From Mesostigma viride (lineage: Eukaryota > Streptophyta > Mesostigmatophyceae > Mesostigmatales > Mesostigmataceae): a DNA stretch of 64,000 bases. The stretch is taken from contig RPFO01001943.1 of NCBI GenBank assembly GCA_009746045.1, forward strand, positions 1 to 64,000, written 5' to 3'. This document shows, in pieces, positions 43,635-56,382 of this stretch. Numbering within the stretch: position 1 is the stretch's first letter; each line of letters begins with the position of its first letter. The notes under the pieces were generated by a model that saw only the letters and a list, made by a program, of their open reading frames with translations, was not told the origin of the DNA and made no database searches. The position numbers were made by a program, and so were the translations under genes.

Positions 43635-45059
43635 CTAGGCGTCCCCCCTATGGGGCAGGGTTGCCTGCTTGCCATAGGGGTTCATCAAGTGGTACAACAG
43701 CTGATATTGTTCAGCTGCCTGCTGAGGCACTTTAGTGAGTGCATCAGCAGCGTTGTGTTTGTCCTCCACGTGACGGGTGGACTCCCAGTAGGTGGACTCC
43801 TGTTTCAGGACCACCCAGTCAAGATCAGTGTGGACAGCATAGGGGTTAGCAAGGAAACTGACTGACTGACTGTCAGTGAGCAAGTGTGCCACCACCCCAG
43901 CATTGCTGCCTGCTTGCATCTGCAACCAAACCAGCACATGATTCAAGTACCTGGCATGAAGCACTGCTGACGCCACTGCCCTGCACTCAGCAGCATTGCT
44001 GCTGACAGCCTTGCGTCTATGCAACCGGCTGTACCACGAAATGAGAGACAAGGGTGCATCATCATTCTGCACAAAATACAAGCCTGACTCCCTTGCCTGC
44101 ATCTTGGTAATCTGCCTGGACTCCATGGAACTATCCATCATAGCTTGGATGTGAATGGTTTTGTGGAGATCCAAGGAGTGCAAGATAAGGGGAGGGCCCT
44201 CCTGGAGAGTTTTGGTGATGGCTTTGTGACCTACTTGCATCAAGACATCATCATCAACTCTGCTAACCACAGCCAGGTGAGGTGCACACGTTGAGCACAA
44301 CCACCCCAGCTTGCCTCTAATGGTAGGACAGGCTCCAGGTTTAATTTTTGTTTGCAAAACCTCCAAGCAGCTGTGCATGTAGTCATTGGGAGAGTAGAGT
44401 GCACACACCCACTGGTTTTGATGCTGCTGGAGTTGTAACATTGTGCCACAAAATTTTATGGCAGTGGTGCCCAGCTCTACTTGCTTGCCAATCTCAAAAT
44501 GCTGTGACACTTGTTGAATAAAATCATCCACAGCACGCCTTGGCCCAGCAATCAGCTGATCATCCCCATGCCACACAAAGGTGAGAATGCCATGAGGGTG
44601 TGGGACCACAAAGAAGCAAGGGTCTATGTCATCATATCTAGCCCCTAACTTTTCAAACACAGCCTGAGCTGACATCCTGAAAATGCGAGGAGCTGATTGC
44701 AGCCCTTCAACACCTATGTTAGCTTTCAGGTACTGCTGAGGTATGTGTTTTGCCCAAACTCTGGGAGTGGAGACTACGTACACCTGACCATGCCACACTT
44801 GTTGTGCTATTTCAGGTGAGCCTTTCAGGAAAGCCCTTTTAATGTCTGTAGCCTTACAGATATAGTCATCCCCATCATTGAGATGACCCACAAAGACAGA
44901 CAGCAAGATTTTTAGGGATGTTTGCTGAATGCCTGGCGTGTACAACTCTGCCTCTGTCAGATCAGTGGTGCCCTTGAACTCTGTCACACAAGGTCTAGCA
45001 TGAAAGATGACTGACCCATCTGCTGCTGGCTTATGTTTACACACAAACTTCAGGCGCAA
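43635..45059 (-). pseudogene. Copia-type reverse transcriptase and RNase H region
   Basis: Translated blocks match the copia RT (ATDIKRAFLKG, GLQSAPRIF, a DD-containing core block) followed by a copia RNase H (AECRAVASA, LLTDSQSV, HNAADALTK). This places the element in the Ty1/copia superfamily. The upstream part of the polyprotein continues beyond the nested insertion. Confidence 0.85.
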
Positions 45060-45078
45060 GTGCTTGCACCCTGCAGGC

Positions 45079-45590
45079 TGTTAAAGGGCATGGGGTTATT
45101 ATTATGGGGACTTAAATTAATAATTTGTAGGTGGTGAATCATTGCCAACTTAAGCGTCAGGAGCCAGGAAAATTATTTATTACGTCCATATGGTGTGGCT
45201 TTCCATGGCTACCTCAAGGTAGCGTGTACATTGGTAATTATGGTAGGTGAGTGGTGGCGGCGGCCCTGGTATGCGCATGGGCCGACAATGGGTCGATAAC
45301 AACAGCTGGTATGTTGGAACATGGTGCATGCGCATGCATGACTCGGTACGGCATGGTATGACATGCACATGACACAATACTATAATCTGGTGAAGATAGT
45401 GACCAATCGTCCTAGTGCCATTGTACAACTTGGCACATAGTCATAGTGTCCGTTCACGTAGGACAAATCCCACTTAGGTACTACTATCCGAGCATATCTA
45501 TTTGTTAATTAGGGCTCGAATACAACTGCCCGTATTATAGATTTCTGCACGGTCAGCATAATGGGCATATTCAAGACAGGATTCTTGACA
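45079..45590 (-). repeat. Nested element 3' LTR
   Basis: 512 bases, TGTTAAAGG to TTCTTGACA on the plus strand. No difference from 47242-47753 noticed. Confidence 0.9.
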
Positions 45591-47241
45591 CCCTCCTTGC
45601 ACATGATGCTGTCTATAAATACAAATGCTAGATCCTGGGCGAGGGTAGTCGGGTACCTAAGTGGATTCCCTCCTTACACGACACCCTGGTCTTGATATAA
45701 AACAGCAAGAAAAATGAGGGCAAGGTTGTGTAGCCCCATATTGTCACATGGAGTGCGCCACACGAGGGTGGAGCCAAACTGGAAACAGGCTCTTAAACTG
45801 TAAAGACTGGTTGCTCAGTGTTGAGTCTGGATGCAGACTGTAGCCGGTACTGGTTGATGCCAGGGTTGCAGCTGGAAACGTTGGGTACTACTGGTAGCTG
45901 CTGGTAAACCGGTGACGTCAGCTGTTGTGTGTGCACACACGATCTATGCTGTGTGTGGGTACAGTTTCTTGTGTGGTGCTGGTAGTGCTACTTTGACCTG
46001 CTTGCCAACGGGTTTTGGTGCAACTTACTGCAACTACTACAAGGTGAACTGTGACGTGAGGATGTAGAGCTGGTTGCTGGACTGCTACTTGCTAGCTAGA
46101 CAAGTGCGTGCAGCTGACTGCAGCTACTATCTACTCTACGCCTGTGGTGGAGAGTCATGCATGTGCTGCTGGGTGCTACTACTTCTCCTTGCTGGCTAGG
46201 CAAGTGTGGGTAGCTGCCTGCATGGACTATGCAGTGTACTCTGTTTCTGCTGGTGTTGCCTGCTGTGCTTGTTGATGCCAGTGTGATGGTGCTGATGGGA
46301 CTGTGCTGTTACTGCTGCTTACATTATGGGGCAACTGGTTGCTAGTGGGTGTCTAGTGCTGGCACGTGATAATGCAACTAGCTGTTACTGCTGCTAGTGG
46401 TGCCTGCAACTAGTTAAATGTGACTGAATTATAAAACTGCAACTAGTGCTGAAAACAACGTGGGGAGTTAGTGAGCACCCTCCTTAGTGTGGTGTGCAGC
46501 TGTGTCAGCAGGCTGGCCTTGAGAGCAGGACCCAGGGAATGTTCCCTTTTTTCTTGGAAACTTGGAGCATGGCAGGCTCTGGGCTCTTGAAGTGATGACC
46601 GTTAAAAAAGAATTCCGGTTTAAAAGAATGCGCCCAAAAGAATGTTGATGCCACGCGAAATGGTGCCGGTACAAAAGAAAGACCGGTTCTCATGAAAAAT
46701 TCTTGAGGTAAACAGCTCCGCCGATTTCTCGTCGATGCTCACAGCTCGCGCAGCTCAGTGGGAGCCCGTCAGTGACCCCGCGCCGATTGAACGCACTGCA
46801 CTTGGCCAAAAATGTGCTGCCAGGTAAAAAATCACTGGCGCTGCCTGGAACCAGAGCCGGCACCTTTTGAGTGCCAGGCTTCAGCGCCGACGTCCCCATC
46901 ACCGAAATGTTGGCGTTTGATCAGTTTCGGGCATATATAAGTATAAAAGCGTAGATCTGGCCTGCGCACCGGAGCTTGGGAAATTCTTGACGGATTTTAG
47001 CGACGGTAGGTGTCACCCCGAATATTTGGTGTTACCACACATTGAAGTAAGTCGATTGAAAGCCTTGAATTTCACGGTAGCATCTGCGCCATAATCATGG
47101 TCGTATCAAGTACAAGAATTCGACCAAGCTGCTCCGTATATGAAAATATAAACTATGATCAAGGCGCTCAATAAAATGTGAGCTGCCGCTTAGAGGTTGG
47201 TTAATTCCGTTGAAAGATCTTGCCCCGGACCTCCGATACCA
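45591..47241. other. Interior of the nested element, apparent captured sequence
   Basis: Low-complexity GCTG/ACTGCT-rich part at about 45.9-46.45 kb. The part at 46.5-47.2 kb reads like a plus-strand promoter and leader, with TATATAAGTATAAAAG at about 46934 and AATAAA at about 47171. No retroviral protein motif. Confidence 0.5.
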
Positions 47242-47753
47242 TGTTAAAGGGCATGGGGTTATTATTATGGGGACTTAAATTAATAATTTGTAGGTGGTGA
47301 ATCATTGCCAACTTAAGCGTCAGGAGCCAGGAAAATTATTTATTACGTCCATATGGTGTGGCTTTCCATGGCTACCTCAAGGTAGCGTGTACATTGGTAA
47401 TTATGGTAGGTGAGTGGTGGCGGCGGCCCTGGTATGCGCATGGGCCGACAATGGGTCGATAACAACAGCTGGTATGTTGGAACATGGTGCATGCGCATGC
47501 ATGACTCGGTACGGCATGGTATGACATGCACATGACACAATACTATAATCTGGTGAAGATAGTGACCAATCGTCCTAGTGCCATTGTACAACTTGGCACA
47601 TAGTCATAGTGTCCGTTCACGTAGGACAAATCCCACTTAGGTACTACTATCCGAGCATATCTATTTGTTAATTAGGGCTCGAATACAACTGCCCGTATTA
47701 TAGATTTCTGCACGGTCAGCATAATGGGCATATTCAAGACAGGATTCTTGACA
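47242..47753 (-). repeat. Nested element 5' LTR
   Basis: 512 bases, next to the primer-binding site and the CAGGC duplication. Confidence 0.9.
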
Positions 47754-47758
47754 CAGGC

Positions 47759-49752
47759 TTTTTGTCAATAGGTGTGACAGGGGGAGTATGAGAAGGACTA
47801 AGAGGATCTGGCACTACCCATTCTTCCCTGGCCTTGTTAAAGGCCTCCACCCATTTTAGGAATCCTATGTGTGTGCGACAGTCTTGCTCTATCTGTTCAT
47901 AAGAGAGAGGAGACATTTTAGCCACATCATGCTTGCCCAATCCAAATGAGTTGGGATGAAGTTTTTGGTTGTGAACCAGGTCTGCCACACAGGGTTCTTG
48001 CCCTGGGGCATACTTGGGTGTAGCAAATTTTACAGAAGCAATGTTGGTGTTAAGAAGTTTTTCAAGAGAAATTTTGAAATGATTCAGATCAACACCACCC
48101 ATGTCCTGGATGGATAGTCTATCACTGGATATGAGGACACCAGGGTAACAGAGAAAAGGATCCCCCAATAAAGCATTCCCTTTATAACCTTCCAAGACCT
48201 GAAAAGGAGTGGGGATACCAAGTATAGTCAACATGACCTGACCTAATACCTTGAGGGATGATTGCCCTGAGAAATCAGCCACATGGTGCCAGGGTGAAGG
48301 TTCCAAAGGCAAATGGGGCACAGCCAGGGCACTGATAATGCTGACCTGGGCTTGTGTGTCCACTGCAACCATAAATGGGCTATTGTCATTCTGCCCAACC
48401 TTCCCCACCTTAGCTGATCCTGCAGCAGTTTGAGCTTTGGCTCTATGAGCTGCTTGTAAAATGCGAACAGCGTCTGCTAGGCTGCGTTTGGAAGGTGCAG
48501 CTAGTGGCTGAGCTATGTTCACACTTGTAGAGGTGATAGGTTGCTGATCACCTGTTTTGCCAATGTGACCCTCTGCTGCAGGGGGCCAATCCTGCAGTGA
48601 CTGCCTGCAATCATCAAGGGTGACCTGGGTGTCACAGTGGGTGTGGCTCTCACACTCACCAGTGGGTGTTCCAAACAACCACTCACTGGGCAACGCTGGG
48701 ATGCCAGGCAACTGTACAGGGCTGTCGGCCAACAGCTCTTCCTCCTCTGCCACGTCTGACACAGTTGGAAAATACAATTTCATCCTGTGAGGTGAACACC
48801 TGTGAATTTTTCCCGTGTCATTGTGTTTAACTAACACTGTCCTGCCAGTGGTGTTAAACTTTAGGATGGTGGCTGGCCCATGCCAGGTACCCACCTTGCC
48901 TAGTCCCGACTCCTTGTAGAATAGGACCTGATCCCCTTCTCTGAAGGTGGGACGTGGATGCTTTGCATCCTTGACAGCTAACCTGCTAGCTGTCTGTGCT
49001 CGCTGTGCGTTGTAGAGGGCTAGTACCTCAGGTGGATAAATGCCTGCATGCAATCCATCTGGTGTAATGACCACCCCTTGTGGGGTTTTCATGAGTGGCC
49101 TCCTGTTGAGGACTTGGCACAACCTGGTGGACCACAGAGCTCTGTCAGCATAGGACCCACTGTCAGCCAGCAGATTGCCATCTTCTTTGGCTACAAGGGT
49201 TTTAATGGACCTGATGGCCCTTTCAATAATGCCTTGCCTCTCATGATCTTCTAGCCCAGCCAGATCAATAGCCTCACACCCTGGTTCATTGGCAAGACAT
49301 GTGAACTGCTGATCCAGTAACAATGCCTCCACAGGGTAGTACCTGGCCTGAGCAATCAAGAGAGCCCTGAGCAACTGTGTCTTGTCCATTCCAGGTAATG
49401 GTTCAATGGTTGTGTACCTTGACCATGCATCTTTAAGTGCCAAGTAAGATTGTCCTTTGATATGAAAGACATCTCCTACCACCCTGCCCTTGCTCTTAGG
49501 TGGGGTAGCTACATGCCACTTAGGGGGTTTGGGTGCATTGAACTGACAATGCTGGCAGTGGGATCTGACCACCTGGCATGCACGTCTGAGTGCTGCCCCC
49601 CCTATTGCTGCTGCCACCACCTCTGCACTCACTTCATGCCCATAAAGGAAATGCAACTGCAAAGCAAGCTCCTGAAAACTGATCTGAGCATCCTCTGGGG
49701 GACACTCTGCACACCTTGGGAACCATAGATGTGAAGGTTGGTTTAGAGACAT
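47759..49752 (-). pseudogene. Copia integrase followed by retropepsin-like region
   Basis: In element order: an H/H/C/C zinc-binding segment ending SHCQHCQ, an integrase core ending RQGIIERAIRSIK, and a C-terminal module GDQVLFYKE...GTWHGPATI. A retropepsin-like segment follows (VAVDTQAQVSIIS ... ALLGDPFL). The protease-like segment therefore lies between integrase and reverse transcriptase, whereas copia elements normally have it before integrase. Confidence 0.75.
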
Positions 49753-50071
49753 AATCTTCTGAAACCAGCTGTAGCACCTTTCCAGAACTGCTCACTGCTC
49801 TGACAGTGGGGCATGCAGATGAAAGAGGTGAAGCAGGCACACTCAAGCCAGCATGAGAGGGAGACTCACACTTCTTGCCGTAAGGAGGCCGCTTGCAGTC
49901 CTTGGGGTCACCGTGGGGCGGCCCGTGGCACTTGTGGCACAGGACGTCCAAATGCCCCAGCTCGTCCACGTTCTTGCGGCAGGTGGGCCGCAGGTGGTAC
50001 TTCATGCCACAGCGGGTGCACCGCTGAGAAGACTTGTCCTCCTTGTCCTGCTTCTTGTTGTTGTTGTTGTT

Positions 50072-50113
<42 letters not shown>

Positions 50114-51075
50114 ACTGTTGTTGTTGTTGTTGCTGGAGCTGCCCCCCTTGGAGGGAGACTGCCCCTTACCCTTGCCCTTGCCCCAGCCCCTGCCCTTGCC
50201 CTTGCCCTTGCCCTTGCCCTTGCCCTTAAACATTTGTCCCAGCAGGGACTTGACTTCTGCCATAGTGACAGGTCTCTTGCTCCTGTCTTCCCTCTCCCTA
50301 TCCTCCTCCTCCCTCTCTTCCCCCCTGACCCTCTTTACAGAGGTGCCCATGGCCCCCTGGCTAAGGGGAGCCAAGGCCAGCTTGATATAATCCAATGCCT
50401 CCTTCATGTCCTCCCAGTACTTTGCCATCCTGTGGCAAGCATAGCGTAGGTGTTTTTGTCAAGTTTGAGTTTCTCAAGGAAAGAACGCAGCAAGAACTTG
50501 TGATCTAGCTGCTGGACATCAGGACGTGCTTTGATGGCTAGCTCATATTTCTTTGTCTCAGCCACATAGTCCACTGATGTGACCCTGTATTCCTCTACCC
50601 ACCTGAATGCCCCATATATGTCCACAGATGAGGGGGTGGAGAGGAGGTCAGTTAGCTCCTTCATGAAAGCCTCCCAAACTGCCCTAGCCTGCGTGTCCTG
50701 CCACTTGGGATACCTACGCTGGAAGACAAGAATGAGATTCTGAATCTGAGAAGAGGACTGATGGTAGAAATCCCCCTGCATGAGAGATCCAAACCAATTC
50801 TTGACATTCAGTTCCTCCCTAGCCAGCTGCAGAGAGAGAAGTGCATGATTCCCCTGCTCCCTAGTATACCCCTCAGGCAGCCCCCTGACATTAATCCTAT
50901 CCACAGGACGGTTTTCATTGTAAGTGGGCAACCTAGAGGGGGATGCAGGGGGAGAGGGAGAAGATGGTGTTGCTGCTGCAGCATTCACAGGAGAGACCTG
51001 CTGAGAGGGAAGTGCTACTTGAGTGAGCTGAGCAGGATGGGCAAACATGGGCTGTGTAGGAGGGTTAGACAACAT
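49634..51075 (-). pseudogene. Copia gag, capsid and nucleocapsid region
   Basis: A capsid-like block (about 50404-51075) and a nucleocapsid block with a zinc-knuckle-like CTRCGMKYHLRPTC and CHKCHGPP, preceded by K/G-rich and poly-Asn stretches. The poly-Asn comes from a GTT microsatellite at 50053-50133. Confidence 0.7.
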
Positions 51076-52783
51076 AGGGGGGGCTGGTGGGGGTGTGAGT
51101 GTGTGTCACTTCCCGCCTCCTGCTGCGGGCCTCCTCCCAATCATGGAAGGTGGGAGAGAGGGACACTTCATCGTCAGTAGGGTTAGTAAGATCATGATGC
51201 AACCAGGTAGGCAGAGTTAGCCACCTACCCGCCCCTCTCAGGATGGCGTTGTGCAGGAGCTCCAGCAAACGCACCAGACGCACCCTGCTGCCCTGCACCC
51301 TCCTCCCTGAGAGGAGAGCCTGCAGGGCAGGCAGCAGGTCGTCGCACACCCTACGTGTGCCCGCTTGGAGGTTGGGCAGGCCCAGGATGTGCGTGATGAT
51401 TGCACACACCAGGCTGCCCGCCTCCGCGACGTGCATCTGCTGGCTCCTGTCGGCCAGCCCACGGAAGGAGGCTGTGGCTGTCTGTATGGCACGCCACACG
51501 GCCTCATCACCCAGGGTGATGAAGTCGCGACCTTGCAGGTCGCCCTCCAGCAGTGCTGGTTGCTGCCCAGCTGCGGTGGGACCCTGGGGCCCCTCCGGCC
51601 CTGCCAGGGACTTGTCCTTGTTGCGACTAGAGGGGGCCTGCCCCCCAGAGCCGCTGGAGGTGCCCGTGACACCCTCCATGGGGGCTGCATCCCCCGCCAG
51701 CGCCGGAGGCGCCGGCGTCGCTGCCGGGGTCCCTGCGACCCCGGGCGCTTGTGTCGCCGCCGGGGTCCCTGCGACCCCGGTGGCCTCCTCAGCCACCTGG
51801 CCCCCCACGCTGGGCGGGGGAGCCTGCGGCTGAGGTTGGACCCTCTGACCTGCCAGAGGGTCCTGGGTGGCTTCACCACCCATGGGCGTGTTGGGGGCGT
51901 CTGCCGCCCCGCGCCCCGTCGCAGGCGGCATCGCAGCCGCCTCACGCCTATCCGGGCCCCAGCCAACTGGCGTGACTTGGGGCCACGCTGGCAACGGAGT
52001 CAGCGCGATCTCTGGTCTGGAGACCACGCGCAGCGCCTCTCTCTGGCGCTGCCTGGACGCCCACTGATCAACAGTGCCGGGGTTGTGCCTCGGCCGATTG
52101 GCGAAACAGTACAGCCAAACCGCCACCTGAACCAGTGGGAGCTGCATCCTAAGACGCCCCTCGATCAGCGAGTGCACCCGATGAACCTCTATCGCGTGTA
52201 TCTGCTCATCTGGAAGCAACTGAAAACGATCGAGCAAGATCCGGCCGTTCACCGCAATGAACGCCGGGATGTCGTCCTCCCCAAGGGGGAGAAAATGGGG
52301 TGGGCGCCCGAACATGACCGGGGGCGGAACATGTTCCCCATACCGGTCAATGTCCATGGTGGCCATCTGTCGGCCCACGGAAAGGTTGCCAGACGTCGCA
52401 GGTGTCTGCGACGAAAGCTCAAGCGAAGGCCGAGGCCTCGCAGGCGGCACCTCGCCATCCTCCTCGGAGGAATCACTCCGCTCACGACCCCCGTCACCTG
52501 CGACGGGTGAACGTCGTGCCCGGGGGACCTGCCCCCCAGGTGCCATGGCGGACAAACCGCCAGTGGCAAACGGCCGCCCGCTCGCCATCCCCCGGGCGCC
52601 GGGCCCCACCTGCGGGCCCCGACGCCTGGGTTGGTCAGCGACCACCGTGCGGAAGGGGACGTTGGGCGTCACCCTCGCATCGGTGGTGGAGGGCGTGCCC
52701 TCCGGCGAAAGGCGGGGTGAGGTGCGCCTGGCAGGCGCCTTCCCCTTGTTGTTGTTGCCGTTGTTGCCGTTGTTGGACGCCAT
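51065..52783 (-). pseudogene. Copia gag N-terminal region
   Basis: Starts MASNNGNNGNNNKGK shortly after the 5' LTR. Long disordered proline/alanine/glycine-rich segments surround a helical part. GC-rich and unlike the surrounding satellite. Assigned to gag by position. Confidence 0.6.
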
Positions 52784-52828
52784 ATCTTTTTTTTTTTGCT
52801 TAAAAAAAATATCGAACTTTTCAGTCCA

Positions 52829-53283
52829 AGTTGGATGGAGACTAGGGACGACGAACAACTGCGAAAGCTGAGAGCGAATGATGATTGTATTACAATAATA
52901 CAATGAGAGAGCGATGAAAGCTGAGGGCTCAGAATGGAACTGGGCAGACTCGGGTGCTGTGGCACTCCCCAGTGCTACGCCTATATGCCTATGGCGGTGC
53001 TACCTGCAGCACACGACCAGTGGACAAGTGTACACCGCAATGCCATGCGACCACGTCACTAGCAACCAGCTAAGACTCGGCCCGTCAGGCCCGGCTACAC
53101 CGGACCTGGCGGGTCGAGCTAGCACCTAGGAACAGTCTGGCACTAACCGCACATCGGTCCACATGACACCTCAGTACCGTACACCCTGCCGTACTGTACT
53201 GAGGTGTCCCGCTCAGCCGCGGTAGGCAATACGCGGCGCGCAGGCCGGAAATCCGTGTGTCAGCCTAAGCATCTCATCTAACT
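52829..53283 (-). repeat. Copia 5' LTR
   Basis: 455 bases. The next bases inward on the minus strand begin TGGACTGAAAAG, a plausible primer site. The outer flank GGCTG is the target duplication. Confidence 0.9.
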
Positions 53284-56200
53284 GGCTGCACACACACGTA
53301 CATCCACCGCGCACGCAAGGGGCAACTGCACACACATGTACACACACCGCGCACGCTTGGGGCAGCTGCACTCACATGTACACACACCGCGCACGCAAGG
53401 GGCGGCTGCACACACACGTACATCCACCGCGCACGCAAGGGGCAACTGCACACACACGTACATCCACCGCGCACGCAAGGGGCGGCTGCACACACACGTA
53501 CACACACCGCGCACGCAAGGGGCAACTGCACACACATGTACACACACCGCGCACGCTTGGGGCGGCTGCACACACACGTACCTACACCGCGCACGCAAGG
53601 GGCGGCTGCACACACACGTACATACACCGCGCACGCAAGGGGCAACTGCACACACATGTACATACACCGCGCACGCAAGGGGCAACTGCACACACATGTA
53701 CACACACCGCGCACGCAAGGGGCAACTGCACACACACGTACACACACCGCGCACGCTTGGGGCGGCTGCACACACACGTACCTACACCGCGCACGCAAGG
53801 GGCGGCTGCACACACACGTACATCCACCGCGCACGCAAGGGGCAACTGCACACACATGTACACACACCGCGCACGCTTAAGGCAGCTGCACTCACATGTA
53901 CACACACCGCGCACGCAAGGGCCGGCTGCACACACACGTACATCCACCGCGCACGCAAGGGGCAACTGCACACACACGTACATCCACCGCGCACGCAAGG
54001 GGCGGCTGCACACACACGTACACACACCGCGCACGCAAGGGGCACCTGCACACACATGTACACACACCGCGCACGCTTGGGGCGGCTGCACACACACGTA
54101 CCTACACCGCGCACGCAAGGGCCGGCTGCACACACACGTACATACACCGCGCACGCAAGGGGCAACTGCACACACATGTACATACACCGCGCAACCACGG
54201 GGCGGCTGCACACACACGTACATACACCGCGCACGCTTGGGGCAGCTGCACTCACATGTACACACACCGCGCACGCAAGGGGCGACTGCACACACACGTA
54301 CACACACCGCGCACGCAAGGGCCGGCTGCACACACACGTACACACACCATGCACGCAAGGGCCGGCTGCACACACACGTACATCCACCGCGCACGCAAGG
54401 GCCGGCTGCACACACACGTACATACACCGCGCACGCAAGGGGCAACTGCACACACATGTACACACACCGCGCACGCAAGGGGCAACTGCACACACACGTA
54501 CACACACCGCGCACGCTTGGGGCGGCTGCACACACACGTACACACACCGCGCACGCAAGGGGCGGCTGCACACACACGTACATCCACCGCGCACGCAAGG
54601 GGCAACTGCACACACATGTACACACACCGCGCACGCTTGGGGCAGCTGCACTCACATGTACACACACCGCGCACGCAAGGGGCGGCTGCACACACACGTA
54701 CATCCACCGCGCACGCAAGGGGCAACTGCACACACACGTACATCCACCGCGCACGCAAGGGGCGGCTGCACACACACGTACACACACCGCGCACGCAAGG
54801 GGCAACTGCACACACATGTACACACACCGCGCACGCTTGGGGCGGCTGCACACACACGTACCTACACCGCGCACGCAAGGGGCGGCTGCACACACACGTA
54901 CATACACCGCGCACGCAAGGGGCAACTGCACACACATGTACATACACCGCGCACGCAAGGGGCAACTGCACACACATGTACACACACCGCGCACGCAAGG
55001 GGCAACTGCACACACACGTACACACACCGCGCACGCTTGGGGCGGCTGCACACACACGTACATCCACCGCGCACGCAAGGGGCGGCTGCACACACACGTA
55101 CATCCACCGCGCACGCAAGGGGCAACTGCACACACATGTACACACACCGCGCACGCTTGGGGCAGCTGCACTCACATGTACACACACCGCGCACGCAAGG
55201 GCCGGCTGCACACACACGAAAAACCACCGCGCACGCAAGGGGCAACTGCACACACACGTACATCCACCGCGCACGCAAGGGGCGGCTGCACACACACGTA
55301 CACACACCGCGCACGCAAGGGGCAACTGCACACACATGTACACACACCGCGCACGCTTGGGGCGGCTGCACACACACGTACCTACACCGCGCACGCAAGG
55401 GGCGGCTGCACACACACGTACATACACCGCGCACGCAAGGGGCAACTGCACACACATGTACATACACCGCGCAACCACGGGGCGGCTGCACACACACGTA
55501 CATACACCGCGCACGCAAGGGGCAACTGCACACACATGTACACACACCGCGCACGCTTGGGGCGGCTGCACACACACGTACCTACACCGCGCACGCAAGG
55601 GGCGGCTGCACACACACGTACATACACCGCGCACGCAAGGGGCAACTGCACACACATGTACATACACCGCGCAACCACGGGGCGGCTGCACACACACGTA
55701 CACACACCGCGCACGCAAGGGGCAGCTGCACACACACGTACATACACCATGCACGCAAGGGGCTGCACACACACTTACACACACCTTGCACGCAAGGGCC
55801 GGCATGCACACACACTGGCATACACCGCGCACGCAAGGGGCGGCTGCACACACGTACATACACCGCGCACGCAAGGGGCGAGTGCACACACACGTACACA
55901 CACCGCGCACGCAATTAAGGGACGGCTGCACACACACGTACATACACCGCGCACGCAAGGGGCAACGGCACTCACATGTACATACACCATGCACGCAAGG
56001 GGCGGCTGCACACACACGTACACACACCATGCACGCAAGGAGCGACTTCACGCACAGGTACACACACCATGCACGCAAGGTTCGGCTGCACACACATGTA
56101 CATCCACCGCGCACGCAAGGGGCGGCTGCACACACATGTACATACACCATGCACGCAAGGGGCGGCTGCACACACCTGTACATCCACCGCGCACGCAAGG

Positions 56201-56382
56201 GGCGAGTGCACACACACGTACACACACCGCGCACGCAAGGGGCGGCTGCACACACACGTACACACACCATGCACGCAATTGCCAACATGCACACACACGT
56301 ACACACACCGCGCACGCTTGGGGCGGCTGCACACACACGTACCTACACCGCGCACGCAAGGGGCGGCTGCACACACACGTAC
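53284..56382. repeat. 40-bp minisatellite, block C (~77 units)
   Basis: Continuation of block B on the far side of the copia element. A stretch of at least 1.5 kb near 54.3-55.8 kb recurs at about 61.7-63.3 kb, sharing the rare variant CACACGAAAAACC (about 55214 and 62683). Confidence 0.97.

Larger units (their letters stand above)
45079..47753 (-). mobile_element. Nested non-autonomous LTR retroelement
   Basis: 2675 bases inserted into the copia polyprotein region with a 5-base duplication CAGGC (45074-45078 and 47754-47758). Two 512-base LTRs (TG...CA ends) look identical by eye, so this is very young. On the minus strand a primer site TGGTATCGGAGGTC (47228-47241), close to the initiator-Met type, adjoins the 5' LTR, and a purine-rich AAGGAGGG adjoins the 3' LTR. 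The ~1.65-kb interior encodes no gag or pol, as in LARD/TRIM-type elements. Confidence 0.9.
42111..53283 (-). mobile_element. Ty1/copia-type LTR retrotransposon, minus orientation, carrying a nested element
   Basis: About 11.2 kb in total, ~8.5 kb without the nested insert. Flanked by a 5-base target duplication GGCTG (42106-42110 and 53284-53288) inside the 40-bp array. LTRs of ~455 bases lie at both ends. Parts in element order: 5' LTR, gag with a zinc knuckle, integrase, a retropepsin-like segment, then copia-type reverse transcriptase and RNase H, a ~1-kb noncoding tail and 3' LTR. The coding region is a fossil: it is broken in several places (about three to four) and split by the nested element. 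LTRs differ by about one base, so the insertion is recent. Confidence 0.9.

Noticed and set aside
45180-45428. 82-codon frame, repeated identically at 47343-47591
   Set aside because: It lies within the two LTRs of the nested element, so the identity reflects LTR identity, not a gene pair.
49813-50449. Cys-, Leu- or Val-rich plus-strand frames
   Set aside because: Products of the GTT microsatellite and neighbouring G/C-rich repeats antisense to the nucleocapsid region.
51238-52871. Long frames antisense to or out of frame with the copia gag region (up to ~380 codons)
   Set aside because: Shadows of a GC-rich gag region; no recognisable motif.
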